The notes below the pieces were generated by a model. That model had not been told where the DNA came from. It ran no database searches and saw nothing but the letters and a program-made list of their open reading frames with translations. 64,000 nt of DNA from contig NZ_CANLSU010000004.1 in the NCBI RefSeq assembly GCF_947493875.1, forward strand, positions 124,001 to 188,000. Direction: 5' to 3'. Shown here piece after piece: positions 6,838-14,695 of this stretch (positions within the stretch are counted from its first letter, which is position 1; the number at the start of each line of letters is the position of its first letter). The position numbers were made by a program, and so were the translations under genes. The stretch comes from an uncultured Marinococcus sp. (lineage in GTDB: Bacteria > Bacillota > Bacilli > Bacillales > Marinococcaceae).

Positions 6838-7398
6838 CTACTCCATGTTGGAATGACGCCTGGCCATCTGTTCATAGTCAGCGTTACCGCCTGCGTGAAC
6901 AGCAGCAATAATCAGGCCGTCCAGTATTAAATGCAGGCTCTGGTCGAATTGGTTTCCCAGCGGCTGAATCGTTTCCGGCTCGTGCTCCAGCCGTTTTTTT
7001 GTTGCTGCCGGAATTTCAATAAAGGCACTACTAATCTTTCCGAGGGATGACGCGCGGTTGGTGGAGCAGACGAGAAGCTCTGCTCCGCTTTTTTTTGCCT
7101 GTTCCGCCGTGTGAACGAGAATCGGAGTGTTTCCAGATCCGGATAACACTACAAGTAAGTCCCCCTCACTCACGGAAGGGGTGATGGTTTCCCCGACGAC
7201 AAACACATTATAGCCACTGTGCATGAGACGCATCGCAAACATTTTTCCAACGAGACCGGAGCGCCCCTCACCGGCTACAAAAATTCTTGGTGCCCGGTTA
7301 ATCCTTACAGCAGCCTGTTCTGCTTCTTCTGCGTTCACGCTGCCAACAACCTCTGTTATTTCCCGGGAAATAGTATTTAATACTTGTTCTGTATTCAT
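6838..7398 (-). CDS. hxlB: 6-phospho-3-hexuloisomerase (PHI), SIS domain
   Basis: 186 residues, the usual PHI length, with one SIS sugar isomerase domain: FVAGEGRSGLVGKMFAMRL near residues 40-58 and VLSGSGNTPILV near 84-95. PHI interconverts 3-hexulose-6-phosphate and fructose-6-phosphate in the ribulose monophosphate pathway. The ATG overlaps the hxlA stop (ATGA). It is the last gene of an operon with a TRAP transporter and sugar kinase rather than with formaldehyde-related genes, so its natural role may be sugar breakdown instead of formaldehyde fixation. An exact 16-base palindrome lies inside the coding region at 7357-7372. Confidence 0.88.
   Translation of the reverse strand: MNTEQVLNTISREITEVVGSVNAEEAEQAAVRINRAPRIFVAGEGRSGLVGKMFAMRLMHSGYNVFVVGETITPSVSEGDLLVVLSGSGNTPILVHTAEQAKKSGAELLVCSTNRASSLGKISSAFIEIPAATKKRLEHEPETIQPLGNQFDQSLHLILDGLIIAAVHAGGNADYEQMARRHSNME
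7357..7372. repeat. 16-base palindrome inside hxlB, also found upstream of nos
   Basis: TATTTCCCGGGAAATA, flanked by T and G to give an 18-mer that recurs exactly at 43012-43029. Here it lies in codons for SRE near the hxlB start, 26-42 bases inside the gene. Confidence 0.6.
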
Positions 7399-8021
7399 AG
7401 CCGATCTGCCTCCAATCGTATTTGCTCGGCCGCCTGCCGTGGGTCTTCACTTTTGGTAATAGCGCCTCCGATAATAATGACATCCGGACGGGCATCCTTA
7501 ATTTTATAAAGGGTATCTGCCTGCAGTCCCCCGGCCGCCGACACCTCCCAGTGCGGGAATGCCTGCAGCAGCTTGTAATAATCACTATCGCCGCTCCCCT
7601 CCTGCTGCATGTCTTTGCCTATATGCAGCGAAGCGTTTCGGATGCCAAGCTTGTCGAGTTCCTTGAGGCGTTGTTTTTCCCGGACATTCAGCAGATCCAC
7701 AAAAGCTTTTTTCCCGTATTCTTCAGCGGTCTCGAGCACAGCCTGAATCGAAGCATCCGACGCGAAAGCCATTACCGTCGTTACGTCTGCACCTGCCCCG
7801 AAGGCCTGGATTGTTTCTGCCCTGGCGGCGTCACATGTTTTCATATCTGCCACCAGCACTTTATCCGGATACTCCTGCTTCATCTGCCGGACGATGTCCA
7901 TGCCGTATTCCTTAATAACTCCCGTTCCTATTTCAATCCAGTCAATATATGCTTCGGTTTGATGAACGATCTTAAAGCAGTCGTTCCATGGCAACCGGTC
8001 CAGCGCCAGCTGTATTTTCAT
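7395..8021 (-). CDS. hxlA: 3-hexulose-6-phosphate synthase family (HPS)
   Basis: 208 residues, a single TIM barrel of the OMP decarboxylase superfamily. It opens with MKIQLALDRL and carries the metal/catalytic motif DMKTCD at 59-64, as in HPS enzymes, which join ribulose-5-phosphate with formaldehyde or run in reverse. The last strands (AAGGLQADT, IIIGGAITKS) form the phosphate site. The segment LHIGKDMQQEG differs from the HTGYD seen in B. subtilis HxlA, so a related lyase such as 3-keto-gulonate-6-phosphate decarboxylase cannot be excluded. The neighbour hxlB, overlapping by four bases, favours the HPS reading. Confidence 0.82.
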   Translation of the reverse strand: MKIQLALDRLPWNDCFKIVHQTEAYIDWIEIGTGVIKEYGMDIVRQMKQEYPDKVLVADMKTCDAARAETIQAFGAGADVTTVMAFASDASIQAVLETAEEYGKKAFVDLLNVREKQRLKELDKLGIRNASLHIGKDMQQEGSGDSDYYKLLQAFPHWEVSAAGGLQADTLYKIKDARPDVIIIGGAITKSEDPRQAAEQIRLEADRL

Positions 8022-8032
8022 CGCTTCCTCCT

Positions 8033-8986
8033 TTAACGCTCCAGGCGTTCTTCGTTCCCAAGCACTGCTTCCACTTCCTCTAAAAGCGGCAGTCCTTCAT
8101 TATCGCCTGCTACCTGCACCACTTTTGCTCCCGCTGCCGAGCCGATTTTCAACGCTTTTTCAAGTGGATATCCCTGCAGCAGTCCGTATAAAAAGCCCGC
8201 ATTAAAGCCATCCCCTGCTCCTACGGTGTCGGCCACCTTTTCTACTTTTTCCGCCGATTGATGCACGGTTTCACCGCTTCCGCTTTTTCCCGCTGCTCCT
8301 TCACTGCCATTTTTAATAATGACACGTTCGATACCGTACGATTGAAAAGAAGCGATGTGTTCTTCTAATGACTGGACGCCAAACAGCATATCCGCTTCGT
8401 CTCTTCCACTCAGCATAAGATCCACATACGGAAGCAGTGAGCGGATGGCCTCTCCGGCCTCCTCCCTGCTCCAAAGGCGCAGACGGATGTTTGGATCCAT
8501 AGCTGTAAGCACTCCCTGTTCTCTTGCAAAGCGTAAGACCTCCCGGAGCATTTCCACGTTTTCCGGGCGGAGTGAAGCAAACACCCCGGTAATATAAAAC
8601 ACCTTCGGCTGCCCGCTCAGCTGCTCTTTAATGTGCTGTAGCGTTATTTCTTCCGTCGGGGACGGAAAACGGTAGTAAAACGTACGTCCGTTTCCATTTT
8701 CGGTCGTTTCTTTAAAATTTACGGGAGTAGCGTAGTTGTCTTCCAGGGCTATTCCCGAAACGTCAATTCCCTCTCCGCGCAGAGTATTGAAAATGTGGCG
8801 GCCGAATTCATCGCGGCCAAGACGGCTGATCATGCCAGTCTGAAGCCCGAGGCGGGCGCAGCCAATGGCCACGTTCAGCTCGGCCCCGCCGATTTTACGT
8901 TCAAACTCAGTCGTAAAGCGCATCGGCCCGCGCTGCTTCGGATTCATTGTAATCATTGCGTCACCAATTGTAAGGACGTCCTGCAT
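8033..8986 (-). CDS. PfkB family sugar kinase, 2-keto-3-deoxygluconate kinase-like
   Basis: 317 residues. The ribokinase fold is clear: KIGGAELNVAIGCARLG at the sugar end and DTVGAGDGFNAGF near 254-265 with the catalytic Asp at 259. The YYR motif after FKETTENGNGRT resembles 2-keto-3-deoxygluconate kinases. The ATG at 8984-8986 has TGGAGG eight bases upstream and is preferred over an ATG five codons earlier that contains that same site. In this operon it should phosphorylate the sugar or sugar acid imported by the TRAP system, giving the substrate for the HPS/PHI pair. The actual sugar is not known. Confidence 0.8.
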   Translation of the reverse strand: MQDVLTIGDAMITMNPKQRGPMRFTTEFERKIGGAELNVAIGCARLGLQTGMISRLGRDEFGRHIFNTLRGEGIDVSGIALEDNYATPVNFKETTENGNGRTFYYRFPSPTEEITLQHIKEQLSGQPKVFYITGVFASLRPENVEMLREVLRFAREQGVLTAMDPNIRLRLWSREEAGEAIRSLLPYVDLMLSGRDEADMLFGVQSLEEHIASFQSYGIERVIIKNGSEGAAGKSGSGETVHQSAEKVEKVADTVGAGDGFNAGFLYGLLQGYPLEKALKIGSAAGAKVVQVAGDNEGLPLLEEVEAVLGNEERLER

Positions 8987-9003
8987 CTTTGCTGCCTCCA
9001 TTC

Positions 9004-10284
9004 TTATTCAAATGCATTCGGCAGCCACATGAAAATGCCCGGCACGAATGCAATTACTAAAATCACAACCAGAATCATGCCAATGTACGGAATCGTCGCT
9101 TTAAAGGAGCGGCTGATGGAAAGCCCGCCAATCGCGCTTGCAAGCAGCAGGCACAGGCCGTATGGCGGCGTTACCAGTCCTACAGCCAGGCACATAAGAA
9201 CGACAATCCCCACATGAATCGGGTCGAGACCGAGCTCTGATGCCGCCGGCAGCACAATAGGCACAAACAAAATGATCGAAGGCACGGTATCCATAAACAT
9301 GCCGACAAATAAAAACAATAAGATAATAAGAATAATCATCAGCCACGCGTACGGCACTGATTCCTGGAAAAACGATGAAATATGGGCCGGAATATTATTA
9401 TAGCTGATCAGTCTTCCAAGCGATGTAGCGGTCGCCAGCGCAAACAGGGTAAGTGAGCTGAGCTTCAATGTTTCAATAACGATGTCCGGCATGTCCCGCA
9501 GACGGATGCTTTTGTAAAAAAAGAACGCCAGAATAAACGAATAAATGCAGGCGATGATCGACGCTTCGGTCGGTGTCACAAAGCCACCCATGATGCCGAC
9601 GAGAATAATAATCGGTGTAAGCAGCGGTGGAAAGCTCCGGATGCCGTGTTTGACAATCGCTTTTGTGTCGAGCCGGTCATGCTTCGGATAATTATTTTTC
9701 TTTGAGATGATTGATATAAACACCATTAAGCCAACGCCGATTAATAGTCCTGGAATAATTCCGCCGATAAACATCTGGCCAATCGACACTCCGGCCAGGC
9801 TTCCGTAAATAACCATTGGAATCGATGGAGGGATGATCATGCCCATCGTGGAGGATGCGGCGGTTACAGCCACTGACGTTTCTGTGCTGTACTTTTCTTT
9901 TTTCATGCTTGGGATCAGAATCTTTCCCACTCCGGCCGTATCAGCCGTGGACGCTCCGGATATGCCTCCGAAAAACATGGAAACAACGACGTTGGAGTGC
10001 GCCAGGCCCCCGCGGATATGACCGACGAGTGACACCGCAAACTGGATAAGCCTCTCGGATATTTTTCCCCGGTTCATGATGTTTGCCGCAAAGATAAACA
10101 GTGGCACAGCAAGTAAAATAAACGAGTTCAACCCGACAAACATTTGCTGAATAACGGCTTCAAGTGGCACCGTTCCCATAACGAGAAAGCCGATATAGCT
10201 GACAATACCAATCACAAAGGCAATAGGAATGCCAAGAACCATCAATATTAAAAAGAGCAGTATAAGTCCAATCGCGGTTATCAT
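9004..10284 (-). CDS. dctM: TRAP transporter large permease (DctM)
   Basis: 426 residues, very hydrophobic with about twelve membrane helices, the standard size of a DctM subunit. Typical stretches include FFGGISGASTADTAGVGKILIPSM, a conserved hairpin-loop region, and GLVTPPYGLCLLLASAIGG near the C-terminus. It carries the sodium-driven transport path of the three-part TRAP system. It overlaps dctQ by four bases and is followed after 17 bases by the kinase gene, tying the imported compound to that kinase. Confidence 0.93.
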   Translation of the reverse strand: MITAIGLILLFLILMVLGIPIAFVIGIVSYIGFLVMGTVPLEAVIQQMFVGLNSFILLAVPLFIFAANIMNRGKISERLIQFAVSLVGHIRGGLAHSNVVVSMFFGGISGASTADTAGVGKILIPSMKKEKYSTETSVAVTAASSTMGMIIPPSIPMVIYGSLAGVSIGQMFIGGIIPGLLIGVGLMVFISIISKKNNYPKHDRLDTKAIVKHGIRSFPPLLTPIIILVGIMGGFVTPTEASIIACIYSFILAFFFYKSIRLRDMPDIVIETLKLSSLTLFALATATSLGRLISYNNIPAHISSFFQESVPYAWLMIILIILLFLFVGMFMDTVPSIILFVPIVLPAASELGLDPIHVGIVVLMCLAVGLVTPPYGLCLLLASAIGGLSISRSFKATIPYIGMILVVILVIAFVPGIFMWLPNAFE

Positions 10285-10775
10285 TGTTTATTCACCTCCA
10301 CAATATTTTGGTAGTGGCGCCAGTGATCCATTGCATTCTGAAACGCAAACAGCATAATCCCCGCCCCGGCAATTGGTACAGGCAGCCAAATGAAAAACTG
10401 GCTGACTCCAGGCAGGTAGTTCAGCGTCCAGCTGCTGAACTGCGCTGTAATCTGGATCCCATGGATCACAAACGCGAGACCGAACAGGATTAAAAAGAAA
10501 TGAATAATTACCTGGAGCGCGAGCAGGTACTTGCCGGACAGCTTCTCCAAAAGGATGCTCACAGTAAAATGCTGGCGCTCCCTGACCATTGCCGCCGCCC
10601 CGAGCAGTACCATCCATATAAAGGCATATGTGGCCACCTCGGCTGACCAGAGAAAGGCTATTCCTGGAATATAACGGGTCATTACCTGCAGCGCTACGCA
10701 TATAAAGAAAATAGAAAAAGCGGCTGCGCCTCCCCACAAAAACATTCGCTGTATTTTATCGATAAACGCTCTCAT
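10281..10775 (-). CDS. dctQ: TRAP transporter small permease (DctQ)
   Basis: 164 residues with four membrane helices, the DctQ shape. ATG 10773-10775 has AGGTGG eight bases upstream; a GTG four codons earlier would start inside that site. The DctQ subunit pairs with DctM in the membrane and is needed for transport although it does not carry the substrate path. It lies between dctP (12 bases upstream) and dctM (overlap). Confidence 0.9.
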   Translation of the reverse strand: MRAFIDKIQRMFLWGGAAAFSIFFICVALQVMTRYIPGIAFLWSAEVATYAFIWMVLLGAAAMVRERQHFTVSILLEKLSGKYLLALQVIIHFFLILFGLAFVIHGIQITAQFSSWTLNYLPGVSQFFIWLPVPIAGAGIMLFAFQNAMDHWRHYQNIVEVNKQ

Positions 10776-10787
10776 CTTCTCACCCAC

Positions 10788-11801
10788 CTATTCATCCTTT
10801 AATTCCTGGACTCTCTCATATTCCTCTTCCATTCCAAGGCTTTCGACCGCTTCCCTGCGTACGTCTTCCGTCTGCTCTGTGAAGGCTTCTTTATCCACTT
10901 CGTTGATTTCCATACCTTCCTCCTGCAGCTTTTGTTTGTACTCACTGGCCAATTCCTCATCAGTTGCACGAGCGGTTTCAGTTGCTTTCTGTACCGCTGT
11001 ATCAACTGCCTCCTGCTGTTCTGCATTCATACTGTCGTACGCTTCCTGGGTGGTGAAAAATACCCGTGTTGTAACGTCGTGCTCCGTGAGTGACAGATGA
11101 TCCGCTACTTCGTAATGACTGGCTAAATAAATATTGGTAAAATCATTTTCTGCTGCATCCGTCAATCCGTTCTGAAGCGCCTGGTACATTTCATTCCAGG
11201 CTACGCTCGTCGGCTGTGCACCGAGCGCCTGCCACGTATCCGTCACTACCGGTGAATCCTGAGTCCGGACGGTCTTATTTTCTAAATCCTCCGGTGTTTC
11301 CACCGGCTGCGTTCCGTAATAATTGCGTGTGCCTGCTGACCAGTAATCAAGTACTTTGAAGTTTGATTCTTCTTCCGTTACGCGTGCCACTTCATCGCCT
11401 ACCTCACCGTCTACCACTTTCGTCCAGTGCTCCCGGTCTTCAAACAAATACAAAATGGAAAAGAAATCTACTTCTTTTACCTTTTGGGCCAAATACCCGG
11501 GAGAAGCGACCACCAGATCCACCGATCCGGTCTCCGCGCTTTGGGCAAGCTCTGCTTCACTTCCGCCAAGTGAGCCGTTCGTGTGTACCTCCACCGTAAC
11601 GCTTCCATCGCTTTCTTCTTCTACAACCTTTTTAAATTCTCTCAGGCCGACAGCGTAGGGACTCTGATCATCAAGCTGGGTGGCGGCAACTAAATGAACA
11701 TTTTCTTCAGCCCCGGCTGTGTCTTCTGTACTGCCGCTGCTGCAGCCTGCCAGCATTCCAGCGGCGATCGCCGCTATGGCAACGCTTACTTTTTTCATCA
11801 T
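10788..11801 (-). CDS. dctP: TRAP transporter substrate-binding lipoprotein (DctP)
   Basis: 337 residues. The signal sequence ends in a lipobox LAGC (Cys at about 19), so the protein is anchored outside the membrane; a Ser/Thr/Glu-rich linker follows. The body is a DctP fold with NGSLGGSEAELAQSAETGSVDLV and NKTVRTQDSPVVTDTWQALGAQPTSVAWNEMYQALQNG (split here only for description) as typical ligand-site stretches, including the Arg that usually binds a carboxylate. That Arg (in VRTQDSP) suggests a sugar acid or similar carboxylated ligand. The protein is strongly acidic, as expected in a halophile. Confidence 0.92.
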   Translation of the reverse strand: MMKKVSVAIAAIAAGMLAGCSSGSTEDTAGAEENVHLVAATQLDDQSPYAVGLREFKKVVEEESDGSVTVEVHTNGSLGGSEAELAQSAETGSVDLVVASPGYLAQKVKEVDFFSILYLFEDREHWTKVVDGEVGDEVARVTEEESNFKVLDYWSAGTRNYYGTQPVETPEDLENKTVRTQDSPVVTDTWQALGAQPTSVAWNEMYQALQNGLTDAAENDFTNIYLASHYEVADHLSLTEHDVTTRVFFTTQEAYDSMNAEQQEAVDTAVQKATETARATDEELASEYKQKLQEEGMEINEVDKEAFTEQTEDVRREAVESLGMEEEYERVQELKDE

Positions 11802-11814
11802 TCAAAACCTCCTT

Positions 11815-12831
11815 TTATATTTTTGCTCCAGTGGAATCCCGTACATGAAAGGTTGTCTGATACACATATTCACGGCTCAATTTCTCTGCCGGCACGCCGT
11901 TGTTCACCTGTTCCAGCAGAAGCTCTGCTGCTTTTTCACCCATTTGATAGGCCGGCTGCTCAATGGTTGTCAGTGATGGGGAAAAGAAATCAGCGTACTC
12001 CACTTCATCAAACGTCACCAGAGCAAGGTCTTCAGGAATATTGAGCTGATTTTCTTTGGCAAATGTCAATGCTTCTACGAGCATGCGGTCGTTAGAGATA
12101 AACAGTGCATCCGGGGGCTGCTGCTCTTTCATCATGACCTTTAATGCTTCCCGGGCGCCGCTCACCTCCCCGTGATATGCAAGCCTTTTGTTTTCAGCGA
12201 TTCCCTCTGCCTGCAGCGCGTCCTCAAAGCCGCGGAAACGGTCTTTTCTGGTATTCATTTTCAGCTCCGGACCGATAAAACCAATTCTTCGGTAGCTCCT
12301 GTCGGCTAAATGCTTTACCGCCTCGTAGGAAGCCTTGTAATTATTCACCACCACAGAAGGAGCATCTGACTGATCCACTGTTCGGTCCAGAAATACTAAT
12401 GGAATTTGATAGCTCAGAATGTCTTCATAATTTTTTCGGTCCTGGCTGCTCGGAATAATAATCATTCCATCAATCTGCTTTGCCATCAGCATATCGATGT
12501 ATTGTTTTTCCTTCATTTCGTCGTCATCGGCGTTACAGATAATGACATGATAATTGTATTTAATACACATATCTTCAATAGCCCTGACCACCAGAGTGGA
12601 AAACCGGTGCACCACATTTGCGATAATAACGCCGATCGTCGTCGTTTTTTGCTGCTTCAGCCCTCTTGCAATCGCATTCGGCCGGTAATTTAACTGGGCG
12701 ATGGCCTGCTCGATACGTTCTTTTGTTTCTTCGCCCATATATGTAAAACGACCGTTCATAAACTGGGACACGGTGCTGGTGGAGACATTTGCTTCTTTTG
12801 CCACATCACGCAGCGTCACATTTTTTCGCAT
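11815..12831 (-). CDS. LacI family regulator of the TRAP-kinase operon
   Basis: 338 residues with an N-terminal LacI HTH (VTLRDVAKEANVSTSTVSQF) and a periplasmic-binding-like effector domain (about 60-335). It is the first gene of the operon, 13 bases before dctP, so it controls its own synthesis. Three AAAACG-type sites in the upstream region (12846-12911) are likely its operators. KdgR-like regulators have this arrangement; the inducer is probably a phosphorylated or free sugar acid of the pathway. Confidence 0.88.
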   Translation of the reverse strand: MRKNVTLRDVAKEANVSTSTVSQFMNGRFTYMGEETKERIEQAIAQLNYRPNAIARGLKQQKTTTIGVIIANVVHRFSTLVVRAIEDMCIKYNYHVIICNADDDEMKEKQYIDMLMAKQIDGMIIIPSSQDRKNYEDILSYQIPLVFLDRTVDQSDAPSVVVNNYKASYEAVKHLADRSYRRIGFIGPELKMNTRKDRFRGFEDALQAEGIAENKRLAYHGEVSGAREALKVMMKEQQPPDALFISNDRMLVEALTFAKENQLNIPEDLALVTFDEVEYADFFSPSLTTIEQPAYQMGEKAAELLLEQVNNGVPAEKLSREYVYQTTFHVRDSTGAKI

Positions 12832-12845
12832 AGCTTCCCTCCTGA

Positions 12846-12870
12846 TAAAACGTTTTAGTAAAACGATTTA
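12846..12870. promoter_or_regulatory. Tandem LacI-type operators upstream of the TRAP operon
   Basis: TAAAACGTTTTA (12846-12857), a perfect palindrome, is followed after one base by TAAAACGATTTA (12859-12870), which differs by one base. A third related site AAACGCTTTA lies at 12902-12911. They sit 15-80 bases before the regulator gene and fit autoregulation. Confidence 0.6.
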
Positions 12871-12927
12871 TTACATTCTAAAATATCCAACTCTAAATTG
12901 CAAACGCTTTATTATTTTTTTTGCTTC

Positions 12928-12942
12928 CTGTAATCGTTTCCA
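12928..12942. promoter_or_regulatory. cre-like CcpA site
   Basis: CTGTAATCGTTTCCA matches the consensus WTGNAANCGNWNNCW at all but the first position. It lies about 100 bases upstream of the operon start and suggests catabolite repression. Confidence 0.5.
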
Positions 12943-12987
12943 GTGTTTACCTTTATTCAAATACTTCGTATACTGGTAAAGCTGTAA

Positions 12988-13007
12988 TTAATTAGCATGC
13001 TAATTAA
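12988..13007. promoter_or_regulatory. Likely MarR operator
   Basis: TTAATTAGCATGCTAATTAA is a perfect 20-base palindrome ending 23 bases before the marR start, the usual size and place of a MarR-family operator. It probably overlaps the marR promoter. Confidence 0.7.
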
Positions 13008-13030
13008 ATTCAAAAGGAGCTTTCTTTTCT

Positions 13031-13453
13031 ATGGAATCAGATCAGCTTATTCATATGATCCATCAGCGGTCGCGTACGCTCTCGAATACACTAAACGAAA
13101 CACTCGCCCCGTTCGGCCTCTCCCATGCGCAGTATATGATTATGTATGTGCTTGATACCGGCGGACCGGCCACCCAGGTTCACATGCGGAAGTATCTGCA
13201 GGTGGAAGCGCCGACGATTGCCCGCACTATTGCGACAATGGAGCGCAACGGCTGGATTGAAAAACGCCCCGGACAGGACCGGCGCACGCAGATCATTCAT
13301 CTTACCGACAGCACGAAAAAAATGCTTCCCGGGATTAAAGAGCGGGTGGCAGAAGCAGAAAATCATTCGCTTGCGCAGCTGTCAGATACGGAACGGGAAG
13401 CTCTGCATGAGCTGCTCGGAAAAATTACGAAGGAAAGGAGCGTGGAACAGTGA
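13031..13453 (+). CDS. MarR family transcriptional regulator
   Basis: 140 residues with a winged helix (about 30-110): the recognition region EAPTIARTIATMERNGWIEKRP and the wing RPGQDRRTQIIHLTDSTKK are textbook MarR. AAAGGAGC precedes the ATG. The gene is translationally coupled to an MFS transporter (GTGA overlap) and has a 20-base palindrome in its promoter, so it should repress itself and the transporter until a small molecule binds. Confidence 0.9.
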   Translation: MESDQLIHMIHQRSRTLSNTLNETLAPFGLSHAQYMIMYVLDTGGPATQVHMRKYLQVEAPTIARTIATMERNGWIEKRPGQDRRTQIIHLTDSTKKMLPGIKERVAEAENHSLAQLSDTEREALHELLGKITKERSVEQ

Positions 13454-14643
13454 GCCGTTATGACCACCCTATCTGGACGAAGGATTTTATTAGTATCACG
13501 ATTACCAATTTCATGGTTTTTACCGTATTCTACTCTCTTTTAACCACACTGCCCCTTTTTGTTACCGGCAATCTCGGCGGCACCAGCGCCCAGGGCGGGC
13601 TTATCGTCACGATTATGCTCGTTGCCACCATCATTACCCGGATATTTGCCGGTAAAATTATGGAAAAAACCGGACGTAAACGCGCAATGGTCTGGGGTGC
13701 TGCTGCGTTTGTCCTTTGCACTTTTTTATACCTTTTTATTGATACGTATACCGGCCTGCTTCTGCTCCGGTTTGTACATGGCATTCCTTTTGGCATTTTA
13801 AGTACAGCTACCGGCGCAATCGCTGCAGATGTTATCCCGAATGAACGCCGCGGGGAGGGCCTCGGTTATTTCACGACCTCGATGAATGTCGCGGTCGTGA
13901 TCGGGCCGTTCATAGGACTGACGCTGATACAGTTTGCTCCTTTCGCCCTTTTATTTGTACTGCTTGGCATTTTTATGATTGTCGGCGTCTGGTGTGCGGC
14001 CATTGCCCGGGACCCGGGGACCCCTGCCGCGCCGAATAGCGAAAAACAGAAGCTCTCCATTCATGATTTTATTGAACTGCGGGCGCTTCCAATTGCTTCT
14101 ATCGGCCTGCTTGCTTCTTTTTCCTACGCCGGCGTCATTTCATACATGTCACTGTTTGCCGAAGCTATGGGTCTGATCCAGGTATCGAGTTTCTTTTTTC
14201 TTGTGTTCGCTGTGGTCGTCATTGCTTCACGCCCGGTGGCCGGACCGTTATTTGACACCCGCGGGCCGGGAGCTGTTCTGTACCCGTGTCTGCTGATTTT
14301 TGCCATCGGCCTCGTAACGCTCAGCTTTACTACTGCCGGCTGGATGCTGCTGTTGTCTGCCGCTTTGATCGGCCTTGGCTACGGTACGCTTCTTCCCGGT
14401 TTTCAGACGATGTCCATTCAGGCGGCCGAGCCGCACCGAAGCGGGCATGCCACCGCTACATTTTTTATTATGTTTGACTCCGGCATCGCTCTCGGCTCCT
14501 TTTTTCTCGGGCTTTTAGTGAACGCTGTCGGCTATCAGTATCTGTATCAAATTACGGCAGGCATTATACTGCTGACGATTGGGGCATTGTTTTTATATTT
14601 CCGGACCTCGTCAGTTTATGCCTATGAAGAAAAAAAGGCATGA
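13450..14643 (+). CDS. MFS transporter, probable drug or metabolite exporter
   Basis: 397 residues with about twelve membrane helices. The start is GTG at 13450, overlapping the marR stop. The loop between helices 2 and 3 reads GKIMEKTGRKRAMVWG, an MFS motif A variant, and PNERRGEGLGYFTT in the next cytoplasmic loop is typical of the Bacillus YfkF/YbcL-type exporters. Regulation by the adjacent MarR protein suggests efflux of a toxic or signalling compound, but the substrate is not known. A bidirectional terminator follows. Confidence 0.87.
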   Translation: MSRYDHPIWTKDFISITITNFMVFTVFYSLLTTLPLFVTGNLGGTSAQGGLIVTIMLVATIITRIFAGKIMEKTGRKRAMVWGAAAFVLCTFLYLFIDTYTGLLLLRFVHGIPFGILSTATGAIAADVIPNERRGEGLGYFTTSMNVAVVIGPFIGLTLIQFAPFALLFVLLGIFMIVGVWCAAIARDPGTPAAPNSEKQKLSIHDFIELRALPIASIGLLASFSYAGVISYMSLFAEAMGLIQVSSFFFLVFAVVVIASRPVAGPLFDTRGPGAVLYPCLLIFAIGLVTLSFTTAGWMLLLSAALIGLGYGTLLPGFQTMSIQAAEPHRSGHATATFFIMFDSGIALGSFFLGLLVNAVGYQYLYQITAGIILLTIGALFLYFRTSSVYAYEEKKA

Positions 14644-14664
14644 CCCTTATATTTTTCCGTATAT

Positions 14665-14692
14665 AAAAAAGCAGGCGCGCGCCTGCTTTTTT
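14665..14692. terminator. Bidirectional terminator between the MFS gene and the CBS/AAA+ regulator
   Basis: AAAAAAGCAGGCGC and GCGCCTGCTTTTTT pair directly with six A and six T bases at the ends, so it works for both converging genes. Confidence 0.9.
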
Positions 14693-14695
14693 GCA

